Source: Candidatus Aminicenantota bacterium (GTDB lineage Bacteria > Acidobacteriota > Aminicenantia > Aminicenantales > UBA8522). From it: 6,244 bases of DNA. Positions 1 through 5,556 of the stretch are shown in pieces; the stretch's first letter is position 1, and each line of letters opens with the position of its first letter. The notes beneath the pieces were generated by a model that made no database searches, was not told where the DNA came from, and saw only the letters and a program-made list of their open reading frames with translations. The translations under genes were made by a program, and so were the position numbers. The stretch covers positions 9,301-15,544 of the forward strand of contig DQHV01000126.1 of NCBI GenBank assembly GCA_003524335.1, given 5' to 3'.

Positions 1-582
1 GCCGGCGCCAAGGGGATCTATCTCGGAAGACACGCCGGGTCGGATGACAAAGTCTGGTTTCCCAAGGAGGTCAAGGAGAAACTTGCCCTGAACGACAAGG
101 TCCAGGTCATAGCCAAAGGAGTCGGACTTAAGATCCTGGGATTCGAGGATGTGAGGGTGAACAAGATTTCTCCGGAGCTTCTTGAGAACATGGGGATCAC
201 GATCGAAAGCGGACAGCTTGTCGTCCCCGTGGTGATGGAGATTCCCGCCCACATCATGGGCTCGGGGCTCGGTTTTCCGTTTATCGAAGCCTTGGATTAC
301 GATATCCAAACGACCTGCCCGGAAATCGTCAAGACGTACAACCTTGAGAAACTCAGGCTGGGGGACGTGGTGGCAATCAGGGACGCCTATGATGTCTATG
401 GTCCCGGAAGGTATGAAGGCGCGGTGACGATCGCCACCGTCATCCATGGTTTCAGCAATTTCGCCGGACACGGACCGGGCGTCAACGTGGTGCTGAGCGC
501 GCTCCCCGGAAAAATCAAGACGCGCCTCGACCCGGGGGCCAATACGGCCTATTATCTGGGGATTAAGGCACGTCCCAAATAA
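1..582 (+). CDS. DUF4438 family protein, 3' part (5' end outside window)
   Basis: The reading frame is open from the first base to the TAA at 580-582, giving about 193 C-terminal residues. The start lies upstream of the window; the ATG at 151 is internal, because the residues before it (AGAKGIYLGRHAG..., KVWFPKEV...) continue the same fold without a break. The segment GIYLGRHAG, the GDKVQV-like stretch NDKVQVIAKG, the MGSGLG motif and the late GPGRYEGAVTIATVIHG and GHGPGV stretches resemble what I recall of the DUF4438 family, known from a structural-genomics protein of Thermotoga. The biochemical function of that family is not established to my knowledge. There is no signal peptide or membrane segment in the visible part, so it is probably cytoplasmic. 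It lies 29 bp upstream of the aminotransferase remnant and was probably once co-transcribed with it. The family call is from memory and moderately sure; the gene itself is certain. Confidence 0.85.
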   Translation, partial: AGAKGIYLGRHAGSDDKVWFPKEVKEKLALNDKVQVIAKGVGLKILGFEDVRVNKISPELLENMGITIESGQLVVPVVMEIPAHIMGSGLGFPFIEALDYDIQTTCPEIVKTYNLEKLRLGDVVAIRDAYDVYGPGRYEGAVTIATVIHGFSNFAGHGPGVNVVLSALPGKIKTRLDPGANTAYYLGIKARPK

Positions 583-611
583 TGATATCGGCCTGCGAAA
601 GAGGTGTTTCC

Positions 612-839
612 ATGACCGTCACCCGGAGGCAATTCCTGAGTTCTGTCGTTTCGACGCCGACCGTCGGCGCCCTCCTGGGCCGGCCTTTCCCAACGGACGG
701 CGACGATCCGCTGAGCGTGCGCAAGGATTTTCCGATCGTCCAGGAGAAAATCTACCTGAATTCCGCCCACATTGCCCCTTGCCCTGTGGCCGTCACGCGG
801 GCAGGCTGCGCGTTTCTCGAAGCAAAGACGCGGCGGTAG
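612..839 (+). pseudogene. Truncated class V aminotransferase, N-terminal 75 residues with Tat signal
   Basis: The chosen ATG at 612 has an AGAGG ribosome binding site at 600-604. The upstream ATG at 582 in the same frame overlaps the previous stop and lacks a comparable site. Residues 4-11 (TRRQFLSS) form a twin-arginine motif followed by a short hydrophobic stretch, so the intact protein was probably exported folded by the Tat system. Residues 36-72 (VRKDFPIVQEKIYLNSAHIAP and on to FLEAK) match the conserved start of PLP-dependent class V aminotransferases such as isopenicillin-N-epimerase-like or cysteine-desulfurase-like enzymes. Those proteins are usually near 400 residues. Here the frame ends with TAG at 837-839, before the PLP-binding domain and catalytic lysine. 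No further aminotransferase sequence follows in any frame; instead toxin-antitoxin remnants begin. It cannot be a working enzyme, though a short secreted peptide could still be made. The exact subfamily cannot be told from this fragment. Confidence 0.7.
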
Positions 840-883
840 GCCTCTGGAGATGGGCCAGGGCTTTTGCTCGGCTTGAGCGGTGA

Positions 884-1006
884 GAGAGGCTGAGAGAAAC
901 TCACCATTTTGTAATGTCTGTTATTGATGGGAAGAAGGTTTTTGTGATCGGCGCTGAAGATGAGCTTGAAAGATTGGCTCAGAAACGGCTGGCTCGTCGC
1001 GCATAA
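884..1006 (+). pseudogene. C-terminal remnant of an MNT-type nucleotidyltransferase antitoxin
   Basis: Reading in the frame of the ATG at 914, codons from 884 to the TAA at 1004-1006 give ERLRETHHFVMSVIDGKKVF followed by VIGAEDELERLA and a basic tail. The pattern (acidic/basic helix, HHF, short strand, G-K-hydrophobic, VIGxEDEL-RLA) resembles the extreme C-terminus of the nucleotidyltransferase-domain proteins that pair with HEPN toxins, as I recall them. The catalytic GS...D-x-D part, and any N-terminal winged helix, would lie upstream but is absent: the frame is closed by TGA at 881-883 and the aminotransferase fragment sits just before. The remnant overlaps the start of the HEPN-like gene at 960 by 47 bases, the order expected for an MNT-HEPN operon. 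The match is short and made by eye. The neighbouring HEPN match makes it much more credible than it would be alone. Confidence 0.5.
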
Positions 1007-1231
1007 GCCCAGCCGACAGGAGATCCGCAACCTTCTGGTATTGCTGAGCGGGACCTGCGCGAATGCCGGGCCGAAGGCCTGAGCCCGGACTGGCGCCTCG
1101 CCATCGCCTACAACTCGGCACTCCAATCCGCAAGCGCAGCCTTGGTGGCGACGGGATATCGCTCGGCTCGGGACAGACAGCATTATCGTATATTCCAATC
1201 CCTGGCCTTGACGACTAGTGAGGGAGCCTAG
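960..1231 (+). pseudogene. HEPN-domain toxin remnant, frameshifted and 3'-truncated
   Basis: From the ATG at 960 the frame reads MSLKDWLRNGWLVAHKPSRQ, then EIRNLLVL, and stops at TGA 1080-1082. From 1043 the next frame carries on seamlessly as AERDLRECRAEGLSPDWRLA, IAYNSALQSASAALVATGYR, then SARDRQHYRIFQSLALT, and ends at TAG 1229-1231. Joined, the pieces look like the first half of small HEPN-domain proteins (minimal nucleotidyltransferase partners, RNase-like toxins). Loss of a single base near 1040-1043 explains the break. HEPN proteins of this kind run to about 130-150 residues; the joined product is only about 90. The missing second half should hold the basic catalytic or RNA-contacting motif (R-x4-6-H type, RKKRN-like region). 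The gene is therefore broken twice. The family call is from remembered consensus; the frameshift is visible directly. Confidence 0.65.
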
Positions 1232-1261
1232 AGCGGGGCGTGGCGAAACTCAGGACGCCTC

Positions 1262-1765
1262 CTATTCCTTGGTACGATAGGCTTCAACGACCATGAATTC
1301 GCTCCAGGCCTTCCCGTCGTCAGACTTATCACCTCGCCACGTGAAGTGCGTCTTGGAAATGTTCGTGTAAGTGGCGCGCGTGAAAGCGTGGGCAGCTAGC
1401 GGCTCTTTGAAGGTATAGATGACTGACTGGCCATCGAACCTGACTCCACCGAGCTCCTCCGGTCCGAGGTCCACCCACGTTCCAGCCAGCGCGTTCAGCC
1501 ATTTAATGTTCCAAATCTGCTTGGCAGGGTCATACGTGCGGAGATTCAGGCCGAGCACGATCAGCTCTCCGGAGGAGCCTGTCATCCTGTATTCGTCGGC
1601 GATTGCGTAACCGTCGAGGATGAAGCGACCTAGCCACGTTGCTTTGAACGTCTGCCAATCTCCGTTGGCCGACCTCACTTTTGCTTCGCACCGCCATCTG
1701 CCAATGATAAAGGCAAATCGAGAAAGCGCCGCTGGCGCGCCGACAAGTCCATTGGTCCGTATCAT
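1262..1765 (-). CDS. DUF1579-like / calycin-fold small protein
   Basis: This is a 167-residue cytoplasmic protein with no signal peptide or membrane helix. The ATG at 1765 is preferred because GAGGAG (minus strand, 1772-1777) lies 6 bases before it; a TTG start 12 codons further upstream (1801) has no clear site. Residues 17-27 contain the F-x-IIGRWRCEA stretch, close to the (S/I)GxW(E/R) signature near the start of DUF1579 and related lipocalin-like domains. The remainder is a run of alternating strands rich in aromatic residues (TWLGRFILDGYAIADEYR, LRTYDPAKQIWNIKWLN, THFTWRGDKSDDGKAWSEF), as expected for an up-and-down beta barrel. Such proteins may bind a small hydrophobic ligand, but no ligand can be inferred. 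It stands alone, transcribed towards the HEPN remnant, with 30 bp between the two ends. The gene is sure; the family is moderately sure. Confidence 0.8.
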   Translation of the reverse strand: MIRTNGLVGAPAALSRFAFIIGRWRCEAKVRSANGDWQTFKATWLGRFILDGYAIADEYRMTGSSGELIVLGLNLRTYDPAKQIWNIKWLNALAGTWVDLGPEELGGVRFDGQSVIYTFKEPLAAHAFTRATYTNISKTHFTWRGDKSDDGKAWSEFMVVEAYRTKE

Positions 1766-1987
1766 CACACGCTCCTCGTCAGATGTCTGCAAGATTCGCA
1801 ACAGCCCCTGGCACCGTGCAGCAGTGCCCCGCGACGGAGTCCCTGCTTCTGGTCATTCGCCTGCTTGAGACGTTATTGATAGATTGATAGGAATTTCCTT
1901 TTCCCGCTCAGTCTGCAATCGCGGAATTCCGGCTCGGAATCAGCCTCTTCCATCGATAAATGAGAATAAACCGGCCTTGGGTAGGAG

Positions 1988-2071
1988 TCAAGTAACCGAA
2001 ATCCTGGATGGCTCGGCCGCCGCCTTCCGGATCATCTCCGCCCAATCCTTGGAAGCGATGTAAGGGGGGGG
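1988..2071 (-). pseudogene. Possible transposase C-terminal scrap
   Basis: On the minus strand the frame from 2071 reads PPPYIASKDWAEMIRK and then AAAEPSRISVT before TGA at 1988-1990. The phrase YIASKDWAEMIRK resembles the segment just before the C-terminal zinc-binding-like region (EVDPL.CP.CG) of some large putative IS91-type transposases, as I remember them. Similarity, if real, stops after MIRK, and no inverted repeats or target duplication are visible. It could be the last trace of an old insertion, or a coincidence in a GC-rich stretch. It has no start codon with a ribosome binding site and is not a gene. Confidence 0.25.
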
Positions 2072-2081
2072 CAGGTCACCC

Positions 2082-2114
2082 TTGATTATGATACTTGAAT
2101 AATGTTGAATAATA
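2082..2114 (+). repeat. Direct repeats overlapping the operon promoter (possible operator)
   Basis: TTGAATAAT occurs twice in tandem at 2095-2103 and 2105-2113, a 10-bp period equal to about one helical turn. A degenerate third copy, TTGATTATGA, lies at 2082-2091. The copies overlap the -35 element and spacer of the promoter. That placement suits autoregulation by the winged-helix protein encoded just downstream, although ArsR-type operators are more often inverted than direct repeats. The repeats are seen directly; the operator role is inferred. Confidence 0.4.
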
Positions 2115-2123
2115 AGATAATAT
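2095..2123 (+). promoter_or_regulatory. Sigma70-like promoter of the regulator-retropepsin operon
   Basis: A -35 element TTGAAT (2095-2100) and a -10 element TAATAT (2118-2123) are separated by exactly 17 bases. Transcription would start near 2130, giving a very short leader of about a dozen bases before the GTG at 2143, with the ribosome binding site AAGGAG at 2132-2137. The 40 bp around it is sharply AT-rich against a GC-richer background. Both elements are seen directly; activity is inferred. Confidence 0.6.
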
Positions 2124-2142
2124 TAAATGGTAAGGAGCTGAC

Positions 2143-2766
2143 GTGAAAACCAAGCTCGTGTTGACCAGCCTCGACCAGTTGCGGGCCTTCTCGGATCCGC
2201 TCCGGTTCCGTATGATCGAGGAGCTCACGGCCAACACGTTGTCTGCGGCAGGATTGGCGCATGCGCTGGGCGTCCCGATCACTCGCCTCTATCACCACAT
2301 CGACATTCTCCTCAAGACTGGTCTGATCGAAGTCACGGGGCGTTCCCGGCGCCGGGGAGTTGAAGAGCGGATTTTCAGGGCCGCGGGACGTCAATATCAA
2401 CTTGACGGCAACCTTTTGGCCATGGGCCCGGGCAACGCCCGGTCCGGTGAGAGCATGTTATCCCTTGCTCGTTCAGTGCTCGGGGGCGCGCTAGAAGATC
2501 TGATCGAAGGGATCAACTCCGGCCGAGTGCGGCCATCGACCCGAGGCCATGGGCTCCTGCTCGAGGGTCAACGCGTTAGGATATCAAAAAACGGATTCGA
2601 GGCGCTTGCCGTAGAGCTTCCCAAATGGTTTGAGCGTTTTTTCGCCCGCTATCGAACAACCAGCGCCGGGGAGTATCGATTCGTGTTCGCTGCCTTTCCT
2701 GCTGCCAAAAGGAAACGTCAAATTCGCCACGGCGATCAGAGCGAAAAGCGACCAAAGGAGGATTAA
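2143..2766 (+). CDS. ArsR-like winged-helix transcriptional regulator
   Basis: This is a 207-residue DNA-binding protein. The GTG start at 2143 follows AAGGAG by 5 bases. Residues 11-82 form an ArsR/HTH_20-type winged helix: DQLRAFSDPLRFRMIEEL (helices 1-2), TLSAAGLAHALGVPITRLYH (helix-turn-helix, with recognition helix at about 46-57), GLIEV, and a wing carrying RSRRRGVEER. The LYHHIDILLKTGLIEV stretch is the most typical part. Residues 95-190 form an additional domain with no family I can name, ending in a basic, charged tail. The whole protein contains no cysteine, so it is unlikely to be a classical thiol-based metal or redox sensor. Its stop is one base before the GTG of the retropepsin-like gene, whose ribosome binding site lies inside this gene's last codons; the two are surely one transcript and probably translationally coupled. 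It likely controls its own operon. The ligand is unknown. Confidence 0.85.
   Translation: MKTKLVLTSLDQLRAFSDPLRFRMIEELTANTLSAAGLAHALGVPITRLYHHIDILLKTGLIEVTGRSRRRGVEERIFRAAGRQYQLDGNLLAMGPGNARSGESMLSLARSVLGGALEDLIEGINSGRVRPSTRGHGLLLEGQRVRISKNGFEALAVELPKWFERFFARYRTTSAGEYRFVFAAFPAAKRKRQIRHGDQSEKRPKED
2755..2761 (+). promoter_or_regulatory. Ribosome binding site deciding the retropepsin start
   Basis: AAGGAGG, a near-perfect anti-Shine-Dalgarno match, ends 6 bases before the GTG at 2768. It selects that codon over the in-frame ATG at 2774 (spacing 12) and over the far upstream in-frame ATG at 2630, which lies within the regulator gene. It sits inside the last codons of the regulator, which supports translational coupling. 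Confidence 0.75.
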
Positions 2767-2767
2767 T

Positions 2768-4126
2768 GTGAATATGTTCCGAATGCCTCTCGTGTTGATT
2801 CTTGTGGTTGTGATTCTCGCCGTCATTTTTGTTTCATTCGTGTTATTCGGTGAGGGAAAAATTAAGTATCGTTCTGAAGTATTGAAGGCGTTAGCTCGGG
2901 CCGAAACAATGTTCAACCAATCTCCAGGCAACCCCGCATCGCGTCAGGAATACGCGACTCTCCTGTTTCAAACTGGAGATTTCTGGAAAGCGAAAATGAT
3001 CGTCCAGCCGTTGCTGGAGAAACCTTCAGAGGATTTTGAGATTCTTCATCTCGGTGCGCGGTTGGCCTACCTCCTTGCGGATTACAAGAACGCCGAGGAA
3101 TTTTATAGGCAAATTATGAATCTCGCTGGAAAAGGAACAAAGAAGTATAAAGATGCCGCCAAAGGTTTGGCCCTGACATATTTCCAGACCCGCACATATG
3201 ATAAAGTCAAAGAGCTCCCCGATATCAAGGAATCCAAAGCATTCGTGGAGATGATGAAAAAATTCCCCGGGAAACCCTACACGATCGAGTGGGCTAATAA
3301 GGAAAGAACGACGGCTGTTCCCTACACCATTGAGGGCATGCTTCCAACCTTCGAGGTCCGCGTCAATGGCAAGGACCTGAAGTTCATCCTGGATACGGGC
3401 GGCAATCTTTTTTACATTGATAAAGGAGTCGCAAAAGACATCGGTCTTGAAAAGCTGGCCACGCACAAAGCGACGTATGCGTATACAGGCGGCCAAGAGG
3501 TCGAGGAATTCCTCGGGCGCGCGGATTCCGTCACCTTGGGCGGGGTTACGATTAAGAACGTGCCCATGACTCTGGCCGAATGGAAATCCCGCGGGATTGA
3601 GAGCGATGGCGTTCTCACTACACAGGCGCTGAAAGAGTTCCTTTTCACGATCGATTACCGCAACGGACAAATGATTTTCCGGGAGAGAAATGAGCGCGGT
3701 TTGAAGCTATTCAAAGATTCCGTCGAGGGGAAGGAAACTGTGGACATTCCTTTCGTCCTCGACGAAACTCACCTGCTGTTCACCAGGGGAAGCTTGAACG
3801 GCACGCCAAACTTGACCTTTCTTGTGGATTCGGGCCTGGCCGCCTCGGCGTCTTTCGTCGGCATGGATGGCATGCTGGAAGACTTGAAGATCGAAACAAC
3901 TAAAATCGAGGGTTCCAAATATCGCTTGTTCACTATCAGCTCGCTCGGATTGGGAAGCCTGGTTTGGGATAAGCCTGCACAGGGGTTGGCCGGCATAATG
4001 GTCGGAGAACCGCCCTATTGGAGCCAGGGCTTTATTTGGGATGGGCTCATCTCCCATCAATTTCTAAAAAATTTCGGCTCTTGGACCATCGACTTCGATG
4101 GCATGAAGTTCATCTTCACGAAATAA
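2768..4126 (+). CDS. Membrane-anchored TPR protein with two retropepsin-like aspartic protease lobes
   Basis: This is a 452-residue protein starting at GTG 2768. Residues 7-27 are one strongly hydrophobic helix followed by G-E-G-K, best read as an uncleaved signal anchor that leaves the rest outside the cytoplasmic membrane. Residues about 35-150 are helical and TPR-like (SRQEYATLLFQTGDFWKAKM, LADYKNAEEFYRQI, ALTYFQTRTYDKVKEL). A first retropepsin-like domain runs from about 185 to 305: EVRVNGKDLKFILDTGGNLF with catalytic-type D209-T-G, closing with DGVLTTQALKEFLFTIDYRNG. A second lobe, about 325-452, has TFLVDSG with D354-S-G and closes with WDGLISHQFLKNFGSWTIDF. This corresponds to two Asp_protease_2-type units in one chain, which could form a pseudo-dimeric active site from both aspartates. 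The substrate is unknown. It forms an operon with the ArsR-like regulator upstream. Confidence 0.85.
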   Translation: MNMFRMPLVLILVVVILAVIFVSFVLFGEGKIKYRSEVLKALARAETMFNQSPGNPASRQEYATLLFQTGDFWKAKMIVQPLLEKPSEDFEILHLGARLAYLLADYKNAEEFYRQIMNLAGKGTKKYKDAAKGLALTYFQTRTYDKVKELPDIKESKAFVEMMKKFPGKPYTIEWANKERTTAVPYTIEGMLPTFEVRVNGKDLKFILDTGGNLFYIDKGVAKDIGLEKLATHKATYAYTGGQEVEEFLGRADSVTLGGVTIKNVPMTLAEWKSRGIESDGVLTTQALKEFLFTIDYRNGQMIFRERNERGLKLFKDSVEGKETVDIPFVLDETHLLFTRGSLNGTPNLTFLVDSGLAASASFVGMDGMLEDLKIETTKIEGSKYRLFTISSLGLGSLVWDKPAQGLAGIMVGEPPYWSQGFIWDGLISHQFLKNFGSWTIDFDGMKFIFTK

Positions 4127-4141
4127 TAAACTTATGATTAT

Positions 4142-5251
4142 TCATCCCCCGTTTTTTTCCCGATCTCGATAGAGGGCGCGCGCAGCGCGGTGAATGCTTT
4201 TCCAGCGGCGCTTGTGCTCGGCTTGTTCGGCGGGGTCTTGTTTCCGCTGGAGATAGGACAATTCCTTGCGGAGCTTCAAATACCCCTCGTAGCGGTCGCC
4301 GGGCAACGTCCCCTTTTCCACGGCTTCTTTTACGGCGCAGCCCGATTCTGGCCCATGCGTGCAGTCGCCATAGCGGCAGAACCTGGCCAGGCTGGAGATT
4401 TCCGAAAAGGCTTCGGTCAAGGCCGATTCGTCCGCCCAAAGTTGGATTTCCCGCAGTCCCGGATTGTCAATCACCAATCCGCCCGCCGGCAACATGAACA
4501 TCTGGCGCGTCGACGTCGTATGCCGGCCCTTGCCGTCGGACACGCGGACGGGAGTTGTCGTTTGGATCTCGTCGCCCAAGAGGGAATTGAGGAGCGTCGA
4601 CTTTCCAACCCCCGAGCTGCCAAGAAATATCCCAGTTTTTCCCGCCGGTAAATAAAATCTTACCAGGTCGAGACCCTCCCCGGTTCGGGCCGAGACACGG
4701 TGGACGGTTCCGCCTGGATTGACGTCACGAGCCTCGGCTACGCGCGCATCGTCGACCTGCGCTAAATCGCTTTTATTGATCAGAACCACCGGCTCCATCC
4801 CCGCCTGGCGGACCATGACGGCATAACGTTCGATCCGCCGGACGTTGAAATCCTCGTCGAACGCCGTCATGACGAAAACCACGTCCACATTGGCTGCCAG
4901 GACCTGCTCTTGGATTTCTTGCCCTGCTTCTTTACGGGACAATTTGTTGCGGCGGGGAAGTACCCCTAGGATGAGCGCTAGTTCCGGCCCGGCCTCTTGA
5001 GCTAAGACCCAATCGCCCACTGCGGGAAATGCAGCTGCGTTCAAGGCCAGGTGACGGAACCGTCCAGTTAGTTCGCCTGTCCGCTCTCCATCCAGAAGCC
5101 GGAGCAAGAACTGCCCTCTCAATACGGCGGTGACGCGCCCGACCAAATAGCCAGGCTCTATCAATTTTTGGGTGGAGGCCTCCCAAGCGGGATTCCAGCC
5201 CCAATTTCTCAAGTCTTCGCGATCCTTGGCAATCTTAATAGTCCTCTTCAC
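4142..5251 (-). CDS. rsgA: RsgA-type ribosome small-subunit-dependent GTPase
   Basis: This is a 369-residue circularly permuted GTPase that acts in late maturation of the 30S ribosomal subunit. The GTG start at 5251 has AGGA 5 bases upstream. The order of motifs is diagnostic: an N-terminal OB-fold (about 34-100, ending FPAVGDWV...), then G4 NKSD (159-162), G5 SAR (187-189), the P-loop GSSGVGKST (211-219), switch-region threonines in RHTTSTRQ (243-250), G3 DNPG (262-265), and a C-terminal zinc knuckle with C292, C297, H299 and C305. The opening LRNWGWNP and the G3 variant DNPG, where the better-known homologues have DTPG or DSPG, fit the second, paralogous RsgA type found beside or instead of the classic one. 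All key residues are present, so it should be functional. It ends 15 bp from the convergent retropepsin gene. Function is sure; whether it is the main or a second copy is not. Confidence 0.96.
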   Translation of the reverse strand: MKRTIKIAKDREDLRNWGWNPAWEASTQKLIEPGYLVGRVTAVLRGQFLLRLLDGERTGELTGRFRHLALNAAAFPAVGDWVLAQEAGPELALILGVLPRRNKLSRKEAGQEIQEQVLAANVDVVFVMTAFDEDFNVRRIERYAVMVRQAGMEPVVLINKSDLAQVDDARVAEARDVNPGGTVHRVSARTGEGLDLVRFYLPAGKTGIFLGSSGVGKSTLLNSLLGDEIQTTTPVRVSDGKGRHTTSTRQMFMLPAGGLVIDNPGLREIQLWADESALTEAFSEISSLARFCRYGDCTHGPESGCAVKEAVEKGTLPGDRYEGYLKLRKELSYLQRKQDPAEQAEHKRRWKSIHRAARALYRDREKNGG

Positions 5252-5556
5252 TCTGATCCTCGTCTTTTCGGGAATTTCCTCCGACGCGCGGTGTACGCGT
5301 GCCGCGGACGACAGATCGTTCCTCTAGGATTGGTTTATTCTTGAATTTTAGCATCAAGACCTGATCGAATCAAGAAGACCACAAACGCCTGATATAAAGA
5401 GATCAGAAGCGGACTAAAGAGATCCTGCCTGGACATTATGGCTTTTCAAGATTCTAGTCCCGACCCCTCCCCTCGCTAAAAGGCTGAATATTGGTACTCG
5501 CCCCCCTCCTCAGCCGCCATCAGGGCCACCTGTTCGAAGACATGGGCGGGCGGCTG
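5252..5556. other. Intergenic region upstream of rsgA
   Basis: This stretch of about 300 bases has no supportable gene. The half next to rsgA carries its predicted promoter. Further out is an exact 10-bp direct repeat, TAAAGAGATC, at 5395-5404 and 5415-5424 with a 20-bp period (two helical turns), which could be a regulator site. The remainder (5425-5556), downstream of the broken glycoside-hydrolase-like gene, contains pyrimidine-rich runs but no clear intrinsic terminator. Confidence 0.5.
5345..5373 (-). promoter_or_regulatory. Sigma70-like promoter of rsgA
   Basis: On the minus strand, TTGATT (5368-5373) and TAAAAT (5345-5350) are separated by exactly 17 bases. Transcription would begin near 5338, giving a leader of about 87 bases before the GTG at 5251. 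A 7-bp inverted repeat, TTCTTGA (5338-5344) and TCAAGAA (5370-5376), brackets the promoter and could be an operator. No riboswitch-like structure is evident in the leader. The elements are seen; their activity is inferred. Confidence 0.5.

Larger units (their letters stand above)
1766..2142. other. Divergent intergenic region between DUF1579-like gene and regulator operon
   Basis: This spacer of about 380 bases separates two divergently transcribed genes. Its left part must hold the promoter of the minus-strand gene, but I see no strong -35/-10 pair there. Small structures visible are a GGCAC/GTGCC inverted repeat (1810-1828), an exact 8-bp tandem duplication ATTGATAG (1875-1890), an AGGAA-T-TTCCT palindrome (1889-1899) and a CGGAATTCCG palindrome (1922-1931). 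The middle carries a possible transposase scrap (1988-2071), and the right end carries the operon promoter. I find no intact gene or recognisable RNA here. Confidence 0.6.

Noticed and set aside
752..1198. 148-residue minus-strand open frame across the toxin-antitoxin remnant
   Set aside because: It has no recognisable domain, its composition is that of a reverse-frame shadow, and it lies opposite the much better explained HEPN and aminotransferase fragments.
1810..1828. GGCAC/GTGCC inverted repeat as a terminator or attachment site
   Set aside because: A five-base stem with a nine-base loop and no T tract is common by chance, and no integrase or duplicated end is nearby.
2064..2071. Run of eight G residues as a phase-variation tract
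   Set aside because: It is not inside an intact gene and lies just upstream of, not within, the promoter spacer; one homopolymer alone is not enough.
2630..2767. Longer start (ATG at 2630) for the retropepsin-like protein, overlapping the regulator by 137 bases
   Set aside because: The extra residues are a frame shadow of the regulator, would place 46 residues before the membrane helix, and the strong AAGGAGG site clearly serves the GTG at 2768.
3026..3670. 214-residue minus-strand open frame inside the retropepsin gene
   Set aside because: It is antisense to a protein with clear membrane, TPR-like and aspartic protease motifs, and shows no domain or start signal of its own.
4122..4142. AATAAT/ATTATT hairpin between the retropepsin and rsgA genes as a bidirectional terminator
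   Set aside because: The stem is only six A-T pairs with a nine-base loop and overlaps the stop codon; it would be too weak, and no GC-rich stem precedes the nearby T run.
4190..4651. 153-residue plus-strand open frame opposite rsgA
   Set aside because: rsgA on the minus strand carries all GTPase and zinc motifs there; the plus-strand frame is a shadow.
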